Shown here piece by piece: positions 1 through 9,092 of a DNA stretch of 36,877 bases. Made by a program: the position numbers and the translations under genes. Source of the stretch: Hellea sp. Lineage in GTDB: Bacteria > Pseudomonadota > Alphaproteobacteria > Caulobacterales > Maricaulaceae. The stretch covers positions 1 to 36,877 of the forward strand of contig JAHDEZ010000027.1 of the NCBI GenBank assembly GCA_020628425.1, written 5' to 3'. Positions within the stretch are counted from its first letter, which is position 1. Each line of letters begins with the position of its first letter. The notes under the pieces are model-generated. The model did not search any database. It worked only from the letters and a program-made list of their open reading frames with translations, and was not told the origin of the DNA.

Positions 1-1
1 C

Positions 2-43
2 CATGGTGGAGCAGTCATGCGCAAACTTACCTTTCTCTGGTAG
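2..43 (+). CDS. possible C-terminal tail of an upstream gene (partial)
   Basis: The frame ending in the TAG at 41-43 is open back to the window edge and would encode a 13-residue tail reading HGGAVMRKLTFLW. The stop lies directly before a good intrinsic terminator, which is where the end of a plus-strand gene would be expected. The tail is too short to assign a family. The call rests only on the open frame and the terminator position. Confidence 0.3.
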   Translation, partial: HGGAVMRKLTFLW

Positions 44-73
44 GGCACTCTTTTAGAAGGGTGCCTTTTTTTT
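44..73 (+). terminator. intrinsic terminator of the upstream unit
   Basis: A nine-pair stem is formed by 44-52 and 57-65 (GGCACTCTT against AAGGGTGCC, one T-G wobble) with loop TTAG. Eight T residues follow at 66-73. This is a textbook Rho-independent terminator on the plus strand. It separates the unseen upstream gene from the TVP38-family gene. Confidence 0.85.
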
Positions 74-159
74 GCCGATTCTTACAATATTGTATGAATG
101 CAGGACTATCAGTTTGGCGTTATTTCCCTTAAGGCGTGTAGCCTAAACTGGAGCCAGAT

Positions 160-864
160 TTGCTACCCAAATTTTTGACGCAAATGGACAAGAATGCGCG
201 GCGAGCCGTCTTAATTGTCATCGCGATGTTCGCCATTGTTGCGATCATTGCTTCTATTGGTCGGGACGCATTGAATTTGGAAAACCAAGACTACTTGCGT
301 TGGTTCCAAAATTTCAAGGATTCACCTTATGTGTATGGGATTGTGTTGGCGACTTTTGTATTGGGCGCCTTCATCGGGGTACCTCAGTGGGCAATGATTG
401 CCGCTATGGTCGCTGCCTTTGGTCTGTTTTGGGGCGGGTTGGGTTCGTGGTTGGCAACGATTATTTCCGCCACACTAAATTTCTGGATGGCCAGATATAT
501 TGGCGCTGAACGACTGGAAAAATCAGGCGGGGAGTTGGTCAGTCGTATTTCATCAACCGTGCGTAATAACGGATTTGTCACAAGTTTCGTGGTGCGTTTA
601 GTTCCGACTGGTCCTTTTATTCTGGTGAATATGGCCGCTGGTGTTTCCGGAATGAAATTTTCACATTTTATCGCAGGTTCTGCGTTGGGCTTTATGCCAA
701 AAATTCTGCTGACCGGCTTAATCATCACCAATATTGTTTCCAGGTCGCAAAGCAGTTGGATTAGTATTGCGATAGCCATATTGACCGTTTTATTTATCTT
801 GGGAATGCTAATCGCCAGAAAACGATTAAAAGGCTATGTAGAACCTGTAAATCAGGACAAATAA
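160..864 (+). CDS. TVP38/TMEM64 (VTT domain) family membrane protein
   Basis: A 234-residue polytopic inner-membrane protein. Hydrophobic segments lie near residues 17-36, 55-75, 80-105, 140-165, 168-192 and 198-217. The conserved half-helix region of the VTT/DedA-like fold is recognisable in the middle: 'RLVPTGPFILVN' followed by 'AGVSGMKFSHF'. Members of this family are implicated in lipid scrambling or membrane homeostasis, but no substrate can be read here. The start is TTG at 160 because GGAG at 150-153 sits six bases upstream. An in-frame ATG at 184 lacks a comparable SD and would only remove eight residues. It lies between a terminator and mreB, in the same direction, with a 132-bp gap to mreB, so it is probably a separate unit. 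Confidence 0.8.
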   Translation: MLPKFLTQMDKNARRAVLIVIAMFAIVAIIASIGRDALNLENQDYLRWFQNFKDSPYVYGIVLATFVLGAFIGVPQWAMIAAMVAAFGLFWGGLGSWLATIISATLNFWMARYIGAERLEKSGGELVSRISSTVRNNGFVTSFVVRLVPTGPFILVNMAAGVSGMKFSHFIAGSALGFMPKILLTGLIITNIVSRSQSSWISIAIAILTVLFILGMLIARKRLKGYVEPVNQDK

Positions 865-2025
<1,161 letters not shown>

Positions 2026-2043
2026 TAGCAACGGAGCGGTTGA

Positions 2044-3051
2044 ATGCTAAGCAGCCGCACAAATAATAAATCGCGAACCAAACGTAGAAACTCCCGACTT
2101 TTATTGGGAGGGCTTTTGCTGTTGTCCTTGGTCCTTTATTTTATCACACTCGGCAATGACGATGCTTTTCGCAAAACCCGGGATACAGCCGAAGGGTTTG
2201 GGGCCAAAACTCTGACCTATTTGACACTCCCGGTGCGGGGGTTCGAAAATCTGGTCGGGGAAATAAGAGGTCGGTTTAACGCTCACTCTGAGAATAAGAA
2301 ACTCCGTGAGGAAATTCATCAACTGAGCGATATCAAGGCCAGAGCCAATGAGTTGGAGATAAAACTTTCTCGATTACAGGCCATGCTGAATGTGGTGGAA
2401 AACACGGACTTACGGGAACGCAAGATTGCCGCCCGGTCGGTTAGCGAAGTCAATGGTCCGTTTGCGAACACAGCGTTGATAAATGTCGGAGCCGTTCAAG
2501 GCATCTCAAACGGAGATGCTGTGATGACCGCGGATGGTTTATATGGCCATGTTATTCGGGCTGGAAACAATTCCGCAAGGGTCCTGAAACTTGAAGATCT
2601 CAATAGCCGGATTGCTGTGATGTCCAAGCAATCCCAAGCCCGCGCTATCCTTGTTGGCAATAATAGCCGATATCCTCAATTGTCTTATTTGTCTTCAGAC
2701 TCCGATTGGAGTGATGGGGACGAAGTGCTTACCTCGGGCGATGATGGGCTGCTTCCGACCGGGCTTCCCGTTGGGAAGCTGGTTATGGGGGCGAATGGCG
2801 TTGCAAATGTCGAACTTTTCGTCAACACGTCCTTTGTTGACTGGGTCTGGGTGTATCCTTTTGATCCGGTGACAAAGCCCGAAGATGATCCTGTTCTGGT
2901 TATTCCTGACAGCGATAATGCGGTCACCGATTTAGATACCCCAAAAGAGTCACCACCTTCGGAAAACGTGTCAGACATTCCATCTATTGAAAATGAGTCG
3001 GAAACCGAGACGGAGAGTCAGGCAGTGCCTTCAAACGGAGACCCGTTATGA
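2044..3051 (+). CDS. mreC: rod shape-determining protein MreC
   Basis: A bitopic protein of 335 residues that couples cytoplasmic MreB to periplasmic PBP2 and RodA. There is a basic N-terminus, one TM segment at about 19-37, a periplasmic coiled coil at about 80-115, and then the two beta domains typical of MreC (about 120-275). The last 60 residues are acidic and Ser/Pro/Glu-rich, an extension beyond the beta domains. Such tails are variable in the family and probably disordered. GGAG at 2033-2036 gives a seven-base spacing to the ATG. The stop codon overlaps the mreD start in an ATGA, implying translational coupling. Confidence 0.95.
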   Translation: MLSSRTNNKSRTKRRNSRLLLGGLLLLSLVLYFITLGNDDAFRKTRDTAEGFGAKTLTYLTLPVRGFENLVGEIRGRFNAHSENKKLREEIHQLSDIKARANELEIKLSRLQAMLNVVENTDLRERKIAARSVSEVNGPFANTALINVGAVQGISNGDAVMTADGLYGHVIRAGNNSARVLKLEDLNSRIAVMSKQSQARAILVGNNSRYPQLSYLSSDSDWSDGDEVLTSGDDGLLPTGLPVGKLVMGANGVANVELFVNTSFVDWVWVYPFDPVTKPEDDPVLVIPDSDNAVTDLDTPKESPPSENVSDIPSIENESETETESQAVPSNGDPL

Positions 3052-3557
3052 TGACGGATGTCCTGACCCCGAACAAGTCGCGGGCTTATGCGTTTTATGC
3101 GGCTATTGGTTTATGGGTATCGACATTTCTGGCCAATATCACTTTCAATATTTTTGGCTACGGGCTCGAACTTACGTTCTTACCCATTGCCGTGCTGTTT
3201 CTTTGGCCGAATGGCGCTGAACCCAATATTTCTTATGCAGGCATTTTTTTAAGCGGCATAACAATGGACTTGTTAAATGGTGACGCCATAGGTGGTTGGA
3301 GTTTTATATTTTTGATCTTCTACGGAATATTGTCGCTTTTCAATACAGGACGACAAGTCAATCTCTTGGAATGCTGGTTTAATTTTGCCCTCAGTTTTTC
3401 TGCGCTTATGATTGGCTTCATGCTGGCGGAGTTTTTTGGCGTACTGGACGCCAATTATCGCGATTTAATGATCGTGGGCGCCGCCTGTTTTTTACTGTTT
3501 CCCGTTATTTTCAAGTTCCGCAAGTTTTTGAGAACAAATTTAGTGGGGGATGACTGA
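3048..3557 (+). CDS. mreD: rod shape-determining protein MreD
   Basis: A small, very hydrophobic protein of 169 residues with five or six predicted membrane segments, the size and character of MreD. It is the integral-membrane component of the elongasome. MreD sequences are poorly conserved, so the assignment rests on hydrophobic profile, length and the invariant mreC-mreD-mrdA order. The start overlaps the mreC stop by four bases (ATGA), and its stop overlaps the mrdA start by one base (TGATG). A second ATG directly follows the first, so the true start may be one codon later. Confidence 0.9.
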   Translation: MMTDVLTPNKSRAYAFYAAIGLWVSTFLANITFNIFGYGLELTFLPIAVLFLWPNGAEPNISYAGIFLSGITMDLLNGDAIGGWSFIFLIFYGILSLFNTGRQVNLLECWFNFALSFSALMIGFMLAEFFGVLDANYRDLMIVGAACFLLFPVIFKFRKFLRTNLVGDD

Positions 3558-5422
3558 TGGCCGATAACAGTCATGACCCACAAACACTAACGCGACGCTC
3601 TTTGATATTGAGTGCCGGCGGGTTAGGTGTTTTTGGGGTGTTATCTGCCCGTTTATACCAGCTCCAGATTTTACGCGCCGAGGACTACACAGCTCTTTCT
3701 GAAAACAATCGATTTAACTATCACATCATCGTTCCGTCGCGCGGTCGAATTCTGGACCGCAATGGCGAAGTTCTGGCTACGAATAAACAGGACTACCGTG
3801 TCGAGTTGATTTCTGAACGCATTGACGATGTGGACTTTACACTGGATCGGATCGAAGAAGTCGTATCTTTGTCATCCGCGGCTCGTGAACGCATCCATGC
3901 TGATATTGATAAACACGCGAAATTCACGCCGGTTCTTATCGAAGATAATTTGACCTGGGAAGACTTCGCAGCGCTCAATATTCGAGCGCCGGAATTACCA
4001 GGTGTTATCCCCAAAGTGGGTGAAGGGCGCGCCTATCCGTATGAAGGCGTATTTTGTCATGTTTTAGGTAAGGTCGGGAAGGTTGAGCAAGGCGATATTG
4101 ATGATGATCCTGATCCTTTGCTGCGCCAGCCAACCTTTCGAATAGGAAAAGAGGGCGTGGAACGGGGCGCCGAGTCTCGTCTTCGCGGTAAATCCGGGCG
4201 CCTCAAAGTCGAAGTGAATGCGGTTGGTCGTATTGTACGGGAATGGCCGGAAGAGAATAACAAAGCCGAACCAGGTGAGGATGTTTGGCTGACCATTGAT
4301 GCAAAGCTACAAAAATTCGCAGCGGAGCAATTCGGAGAAGATGTCGGGTCTTTGGTTGTTATAGATGCCCTGACCGGAGAAATTCGCACGATGTTGTCCA
4401 TGCCTTACTACGATGGCAATCAAATCGTTTCGAGTATTTCTCCGGAGGACTATGAAAAGCTCGCGAATAATCCCCTTAAGCCCTTTTTGAACAGAGCTAT
4501 CAAAGGCGGCTACCAACCGGCCTCGACGTTCAAAATGTGTGTGATGTTGGCAGCGTTGGAGACCGGAAAGATTGATCTTTCGGAACGTATCATCTGTACG
4601 GGACACATGCAGATTGGTAAGAAAAAGAAATATTGCTGGCACAGGCGCGGAGGGCACGGCCCGGTCAACCTCCATGAGTCGCTGCAATATTCCTGCGATG
4701 TTTTTTATTACGAACTTGCGCACAGAGTAGAAATTGATGCCGTTCACAGTGCCGCTTTGCGTCTGGGCTTGGGACGGGCCTATGAGCTGGGTATTCACTC
4801 TAAAGACGATGGTCTCATCCCCAGTCAGGCCTATAGCCTGCAGAGACACTCGCGGCGGTGGCGACTAGGTGACTCGCTGAATGTTTTTATCGGGCAGGGC
4901 GAGATTAAGACCACACCGCTTCAGCTCGCAGTTATGGCGGCAAGGCTGGCGAATGGCCGTAAAGCGGTTAACCCAAGTCTGGTTATAGAAAATGATATTC
5001 CGTCTTTCGCCGAGCTGGATATAGATCCAAATTATTTGCGGGTCATTCAAGAAGCTATGTTCAGCGTCTGTATGGTGCCAGGCGGAACGGCTTACCGGGC
5101 GTTCCCTTTGGGGCCCAACGGCGTACCCATGGCGGGCAAAACAGGTACGGCGCAAGTCCACAATATTTCTGCCAGTGAGCGGGCGTCCGGTATCATTCGA
5201 AATCAGGATAAAGATTGGCAAGACCGCGATCATTCTCTGTTCGTTGGTTATGCACCTTATGATGCGCCGCGATTTGCGGTGGCGACCGTTGTCGAACATG
5301 GTGGATCTGGTTCTGGCCGCGCCGCTAATATTACGCGGGCCGTCTTACAAAAAGCCTTGGAACACGATGGCTTAATCGAACCGGTGGCCGAGTTAGATAC
5401 GTCAATTGGGGACGAGTTATGA
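3557..5422 (+). CDS. mrdA: penicillin-binding protein 2 (elongation transpeptidase)
   Basis: The class B PBP that crosslinks peptidoglycan during lateral wall growth, together with RodA. The 621-residue length is typical. It has a short cytoplasmic N-terminus, a TM anchor near residues 14-33, a PBP dimerisation/pedestal domain (about 55-235), and a transpeptidase domain. The catalytic motifs are intact: SxxK as S323-T-F-K326 (nucleophile Ser323), the SxN-equivalent as S379-C-D381 (PBP2s usually have SxD here), and KTG at 528-530. The gene is coupled to mreD (one-base overlap) and to rodA (four-base overlap), so all three should be translated in proportion. Confidence 0.97.
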   Translation: MADNSHDPQTLTRRSLILSAGGLGVFGVLSARLYQLQILRAEDYTALSENNRFNYHIIVPSRGRILDRNGEVLATNKQDYRVELISERIDDVDFTLDRIEEVVSLSSAARERIHADIDKHAKFTPVLIEDNLTWEDFAALNIRAPELPGVIPKVGEGRAYPYEGVFCHVLGKVGKVEQGDIDDDPDPLLRQPTFRIGKEGVERGAESRLRGKSGRLKVEVNAVGRIVREWPEENNKAEPGEDVWLTIDAKLQKFAAEQFGEDVGSLVVIDALTGEIRTMLSMPYYDGNQIVSSISPEDYEKLANNPLKPFLNRAIKGGYQPASTFKMCVMLAALETGKIDLSERIICTGHMQIGKKKKYCWHRRGGHGPVNLHESLQYSCDVFYYELAHRVEIDAVHSAALRLGLGRAYELGIHSKDDGLIPSQAYSLQRHSRRWRLGDSLNVFIGQGEIKTTPLQLAVMAARLANGRKAVNPSLVIENDIPSFAELDIDPNYLRVIQEAMFSVCMVPGGTAYRAFPLGPNGVPMAGKTGTAQVHNISASERASGIIRNQDKDWQDRDHSLFVGYAPYDAPRFAVATVVEHGGSGSGRAANITRAVLQKALEHDGLIEPVAELDTSIGDEL

Positions 5423-6537
5423 GTCTCTGGCGGTCCACTCAGAACCGAATTTATGAAATCAATTGGCTTCTGCCCGCTTTGATTTATATTTTGGGAATCA
5501 TCGGCGTTGCCATGATTTATGCCGCCAAAGACGGTTCATGGTATTTTGCCCAGGCACACCTTACGCGTTTACTGCTGGCTGGCGGAGGCATGTTATTCAT
5601 TGCTCTTATTGATATCCGGATTTGGTATCATTTAGCCTATCCCATATATGCGGGTGGTTTGGTCTTGCTGTTAGCCGTGGATCAATTTGGGGTCTTGCGT
5701 AATGGCGCACAAAGATGGCTGGACCTGGGCGTTACAACTTTGCAGCCGTCGGAAATTATGAAGCTAGCTATCGTATTGGCAATTGCGCGTTACTATCATG
5801 ATTTGGATAAGGACAGAGTCTCTCATCCATTAGGATTATTTGGGGCTATGATATTGATAGCGCTGCCTGCCTTGCTTATTTTGCGACAACCGGATTTGGG
5901 CACAACGCTTCTATTGACCATGACGGCGTTATCCATGGTTTTTCTGGCAGGTATCAATTGGCGGATTATCGGCGCTGGTGCCATTGGCGCTATAATAGCT
6001 ATTCCTTTATATGTAAGATTTGGTCTGCACCCTTATCAACGAGAACGGATCATGACGTTTTTCGATCCGTCCGCGGACCCGATTGATGCGGGGTACCATA
6101 TTACACAGTCAAAGATTGCTTTGGGCAGTGGGGGCGTATCCGGCAAAGGATATATGCAGGGTACGCAAACACAGCTTGATTATGTTCCTGAGAATGAGAC
6201 CGATTTTATCTTTACAGTCATCGGTGAAGAATTTGGGTTTATAGGCGGACTGACCACTATGGCCTTATATGGATTACTGATCGCCATGTGTGTCTGGATG
6301 GCTTTGCAATGCAAGAATACGTTTTCAAAATTGATGATTTTAGGGCTGACGACAACTTTTGCACTCTATGTGTTTATCAATCTGGCCATGGTTATGGGAC
6401 TGGCACCTGTGGTTGGCGTGCCTTTGCCGCTGATATCTTATGGCGGAACCGTTATCATGGCCGTCATGGCCGGATTCGGACTTATGCTTTCGGCTCATCT
6501 CTATCGGCAAAGTGAGCTCCCCAAAGGGGGCAGATAA
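5419..6537 (+). CDS. rodA: peptidoglycan glycosyltransferase RodA
   Basis: A SEDS-family glycan polymerase of 372 residues with about ten TM helices, working with PBP2 to extend glycan strands from lipid II. The SEDS signature 'YVPENETDFIFTVIGEEFG' is present; its Asp is residue 262, equivalent to the essential Asp of E. coli RodA. The C-terminal 'PLISYGG' motif is also present. It starts inside the last codons of mrdA (ATGA at 5419-5422). It is the last gene of the mre operon; a 92-bp gap with a new promoter follows. No intrinsic terminator was found after the stop. Confidence 0.96.
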   Translation: MSLWRSTQNRIYEINWLLPALIYILGIIGVAMIYAAKDGSWYFAQAHLTRLLLAGGGMLFIALIDIRIWYHLAYPIYAGGLVLLLAVDQFGVLRNGAQRWLDLGVTTLQPSEIMKLAIVLAIARYYHDLDKDRVSHPLGLFGAMILIALPALLILRQPDLGTTLLLTMTALSMVFLAGINWRIIGAGAIGAIIAIPLYVRFGLHPYQRERIMTFFDPSADPIDAGYHITQSKIALGSGGVSGKGYMQGTQTQLDYVPENETDFIFTVIGEEFGFIGGLTTMALYGLLIAMCVWMALQCKNTFSKLMILGLTTTFALYVFINLAMVMGLAPVVGVPLPLISYGGTVIMAVMAGFGLMLSAHLYRQSELPKGGR

Positions 6538-6571
6538 AGAAATTTATTGCGCGAATTTGAATGGGTTTAAC

Positions 6572-6600
6572 TTGACTGTGCGCTGACAATAGCCTGTAAA
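6572..6600 (+). promoter_or_regulatory. sigma70-type promoter of the symporter gene
   Basis: TTGACT at 6572-6577 and TGTAAA at 6595-6600 are separated by exactly 17 bases. Transcription would start near 6607 and give a leader of about 23 bases. That leader carries the AAGGGGAA ribosome site just before the ATG at 6630. It is among the best promoter matches in the window, and it explains how the symporter can be expressed apart from the mre operon. Confidence 0.5.
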
Positions 6601-6629
6601 GGCTGAAATAATTTTAAAGGGGAAATGAT

Positions 6630-8051
6630 ATGGCGGCTGTCGGAACAGCACAATGGTCTTCCAGATTTGCATTCATCATGGCGGCGGTAGGGTCTTCCGT
6701 CGGACTTGGTAACTTATGGCGGTTCTCAGCAGAGGCCGGTGAAAATGGCGGTGGCGGGTTTATCCTGATCTATTTGGCTTGTATTATTTTTGTAGGCCTG
6801 CCGGTTTTGATGTCCGAATATATTGTGGGTCGCGCTGGACAGGCGTCCAGTGCCGTGAACAGTATGAATGATTTGGCGGACCGTAGTTCAGTTAGTAAGT
6901 TTTGGAGTTCCGGCGCTTGGTTGGGGATGATTGCGTCTTTTCTGATTGTTAGCTTCTATTGCGTCGTCGCGGCATGGGTAATGGCCTACATTCCTAAATT
7001 TCTAACCGGTGCGTTCGAAGGGCAAAATCCGGAGCAAATTGCAGCTCAGTTTCTTGGATTTACAGATCCGGTAACCGGAGCATTAGGATGTAATCCAGAC
7101 GAAGTGGAATGTAACAAGGTCGGGCTTTATTTTTCACCGAAAGAAGTTTTCCCGTGGTTTATTGCGTTCGCTGTGATGACAACATTCCTTGTCTCGCGAG
7201 GTGTCAATAAGGGTATTGAACTGGCTGCAAAATATTTGATGCCGATTTTCTTTATTCTGTTAGTAGGCTTGGCCGCGTATTCTGTGTTCTCAAGCTGGGG
7301 ATCTGGCGGAACGCAGGCGGCATTTGATTACATGTTCCGTCCTAAGATGGAGGATATTAACGGCGACGTTGCGATTAGAGCGCTGGGACAAGCCTGTTTC
7401 TCAATCGGTATCGGCAATGCGATTATGATCACATACGGGTCTTATTTGCCGCGAGACGTCAACATTCCGAAATCGTCAGGATTGGTTGTCTTCACCGATA
7501 CGGCGGTCGCCCTTATCGCTGGATTGGCAATTTTTCCGCTTTTCTTCGCAAATGATTTGATGGGTGCTGGCGTTAGCCCTGGTGGCGGAATTTTCTTCCA
7601 GACATTGCCGCAAGCACTTTCAAGTGTGCCAGGTGGTAACTTTGTAGGTGCTGCTTTCTTCTTCCTGGCCTTCTTCGCGGCGATTACGTCTTCTGTATCT
7701 CTGCTAGAGCCAACTGTGGCTTGGGTATCGGAACAGTTTAAAATGACCAAAGCCAAGGCTGCTTGGTTGACGGGCACAGTTATGGTCGCCTTAGGTTGCT
7801 TCTCTGTCATGAGTGGTGATGTCATGGACTTCATTGATGAGGTCCTCACAGGTTCAATCATCGCACCGCTCTCTGCGTTGTTAGTTGTCTTGTTCACGGG
7901 CTGGAGACTTAACAAGAAGATACTGGACGAGGAAATTGGTGTTTCCGGGTTTGGTCAGTTCTTGATGTTTTTCGTCAGATACCTCGCTCCGTTGTTCATC
8001 GGCCTGGTTTTCTGTGCCAAGGTCTACAAGATATTTATGGGTGAAGGTTAA
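6630..8051 (+). CDS. sodium-dependent symporter, NSS/SNF family
   Basis: A 473-residue inner-membrane transporter of the neurotransmitter:sodium symporter family (LeuT fold), probably importing amino acids with Na+. The diagnostic TM1 sequence is at residues 21-44 ('GSSVGLGNLWRF' followed by 'GENGGGGF'), where the unwound helix binds Na+ and substrate. About 11-12 hydrophobic segments follow. An insertion of roughly 50 polar residues at about 125-165, with two Cys, lies between the third and fourth hydrophobic segments. The SD AAGGGGAA is strong. The substrate cannot be deduced. The gene is convergent with the dipeptide epimerase, four bases apart, and a hairpin just past its stop probably ends transcription. 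Confidence 0.92.
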   Translation: MAAVGTAQWSSRFAFIMAAVGSSVGLGNLWRFSAEAGENGGGGFILIYLACIIFVGLPVLMSEYIVGRAGQASSAVNSMNDLADRSSVSKFWSSGAWLGMIASFLIVSFYCVVAAWVMAYIPKFLTGAFEGQNPEQIAAQFLGFTDPVTGALGCNPDEVECNKVGLYFSPKEVFPWFIAFAVMTTFLVSRGVNKGIELAAKYLMPIFFILLVGLAAYSVFSSWGSGGTQAAFDYMFRPKMEDINGDVAIRALGQACFSIGIGNAIMITYGSYLPRDVNIPKSSGLVVFTDTAVALIAGLAIFPLFFANDLMGAGVSPGGGIFFQTLPQALSSVPGGNFVGAAFFFLAFFAAITSSVSLLEPTVAWVSEQFKMTKAKAAWLTGTVMVALGCFSVMSGDVMDFIDEVLTGSIIAPLSALLVVLFTGWRLNKKILDEEIGVSGFGQFLMFFVRYLAPLFIGLVFCAKVYKIFMGEG

Positions 8052-8055
8052 TCAT

Positions 8056-9042
8056 CTAACCCCATAACTCTTTCGAAGGCGGGAAGACTTTCCCGCCTTT
8101 ATACGTTAGGGGCGGTGAATAATCGTCGCTGAGCAATAATGGGCCGTCGAGGTCTATAAAATCCGCCAGGCTTTCTAAAACGACCATAGGCGCCATGGCC
8201 AGCGAGCTCCCGACCATACAGCCAGCCATGATTTGAAAACCCATGGCTTTGGCATTTTGCATCAGAATAAGGGCCTCCGTTAAGCCACCAGTTTTATCCA
8301 GTTTGACGTTCACTGCGCGGTAACCCACCGCCCATAAACGCTCCAGATCATCAGATGTGTGCAGGCTTTCATCGGCGCAGAGGATGGGCCGCATTTCAGG
8401 ATCAAATAAACCCGGTAGGTCCTGACTGGCGGGCAGGGGTTGCTCGATAAGGGCTATGCGTTCGCGGCCCTCAAGGGCGCAAAGCTCTTCTAAATCTTCC
8501 AAGGACAGAGCCTCATTGGCGTCGACAATAAGGCGCGCATCAGGTCGGGCTTTAATGACAGCCTCGCAGGCCTCTAATCCACCCTCGGCCCCGATTTTCA
8601 TTTTCAGAAAAGTGTGGCCTTTGGCCATCAAAGCGGCCTCAGCCATTTTCTGCGGTGTGTCCACTGAAAGTGTAAGGGCTGTCTCCCGGGGCTGTGGGGC
8701 TGGAATGTCGTGCAATTCCCAAATGGGGTTGGACCTAGTTTTGGCTTCCAGGTCCCAAAGTGCACAGTCCAGCACATTGCGAGCAGCGCCTGCGGGGAGC
8801 AAATATTGCAATTCCATGTTAGTGGCGCCGGACTCCACCTGTTGTCTAAGGGACTCAATTAAAGCGATGACGCTTTCTGCCGTTTCCTCATATCGCGCGT
8901 AAGGTCGGCATTCGGCACGTCCGACAAAGCCGTTTTCATGAATTTCCACCTGGACGGTGACGAACTCTTTTAGAGCACTCCGGGAAATCCTGAATGTCCC
9001 ACGCGCAGGCCAGGTTACAATTTTATGAATTAACTGCCTCAA
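8056..9042 (-). CDS. dipeptide (L-Ala-D/L-Glu) epimerase, enolase superfamily
   Basis: A 328-residue enolase-superfamily enzyme of the muconate-lactonising subgroup, most like L-Ala-D/L-Glu epimerases. These convert the murein dipeptide L-Ala-D-Glu to L-Ala-L-Glu for peptidoglycan recycling. Visible features are KxK at K147/K149 (first catalytic base), metal ligands D174, E200 and D224 ('VDANEA', 'IEQPL', 'CADES'), catalytic Lys 247 in 'NVKLDKTGG', and 'DLDGP' near the C-terminus. The last is the DxD motif used by dipeptide epimerases to bind the substrate amino group. The start is TTG at 9042 because AGGAA sits six bases upstream. Exact dipeptide specificity cannot be read. Confidence 0.85.
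   Translation of the reverse strand: MRQLIHKIVTWPARGTFRISRSALKEFVTVQVEIHENGFVGRAECRPYARYEETAESVIALIESLRQQVESGATNMELQYLLPAGAARNVLDCALWDLEAKTRSNPIWELHDIPAPQPRETALTLSVDTPQKMAEAALMAKGHTFLKMKIGAEGGLEACEAVIKARPDARLIVDANEALSLEDLEELCALEGRERIALIEQPLPASQDLPGLFDPEMRPILCADESLHTSDDLERLWAVGYRAVNVKLDKTGGLTEALILMQNAKAMGFQIMAGCMVGSSLAMAPMVVLESLADFIDLDGPLLLSDDYSPPLTYKGGKVFPPSKELWG
8076..8099 (+). terminator. hairpin terminator for the symporter gene, lying inside the epimerase 3' end
   Basis: Ten perfect pairs between 8076-8085 (AAGGCGGGAA) and 8090-8099 (TTCCCGCCTT), with loop GACT. Stability is good, but the following T-run is short (T, then ATACG), so termination may be partial. It begins 25 bases after the symporter stop and lies wholly within the last codons of the convergent epimerase gene. 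It is therefore both a terminator and protein-coding. Confidence 0.55.
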
Positions 9043-9092
9043 TTGACGTTCCTGTCTTGACCCGCGAACATATCACCGCCACCTTAAGGCCT

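Noticed and set aside
4307-4849. 180-codon minus-strand frame opposite mrdA
   Set aside because: It covers the conserved transpeptidase motifs of PBP2 on the other strand; it has no domain of its own and is a shadow frame.
8994-9092. Upstream extension of the MlaE-type permease
   Set aside because: The extra 33 codons overlap the SD-supported start of the divergent epimerase and match no part of the STAS domain.
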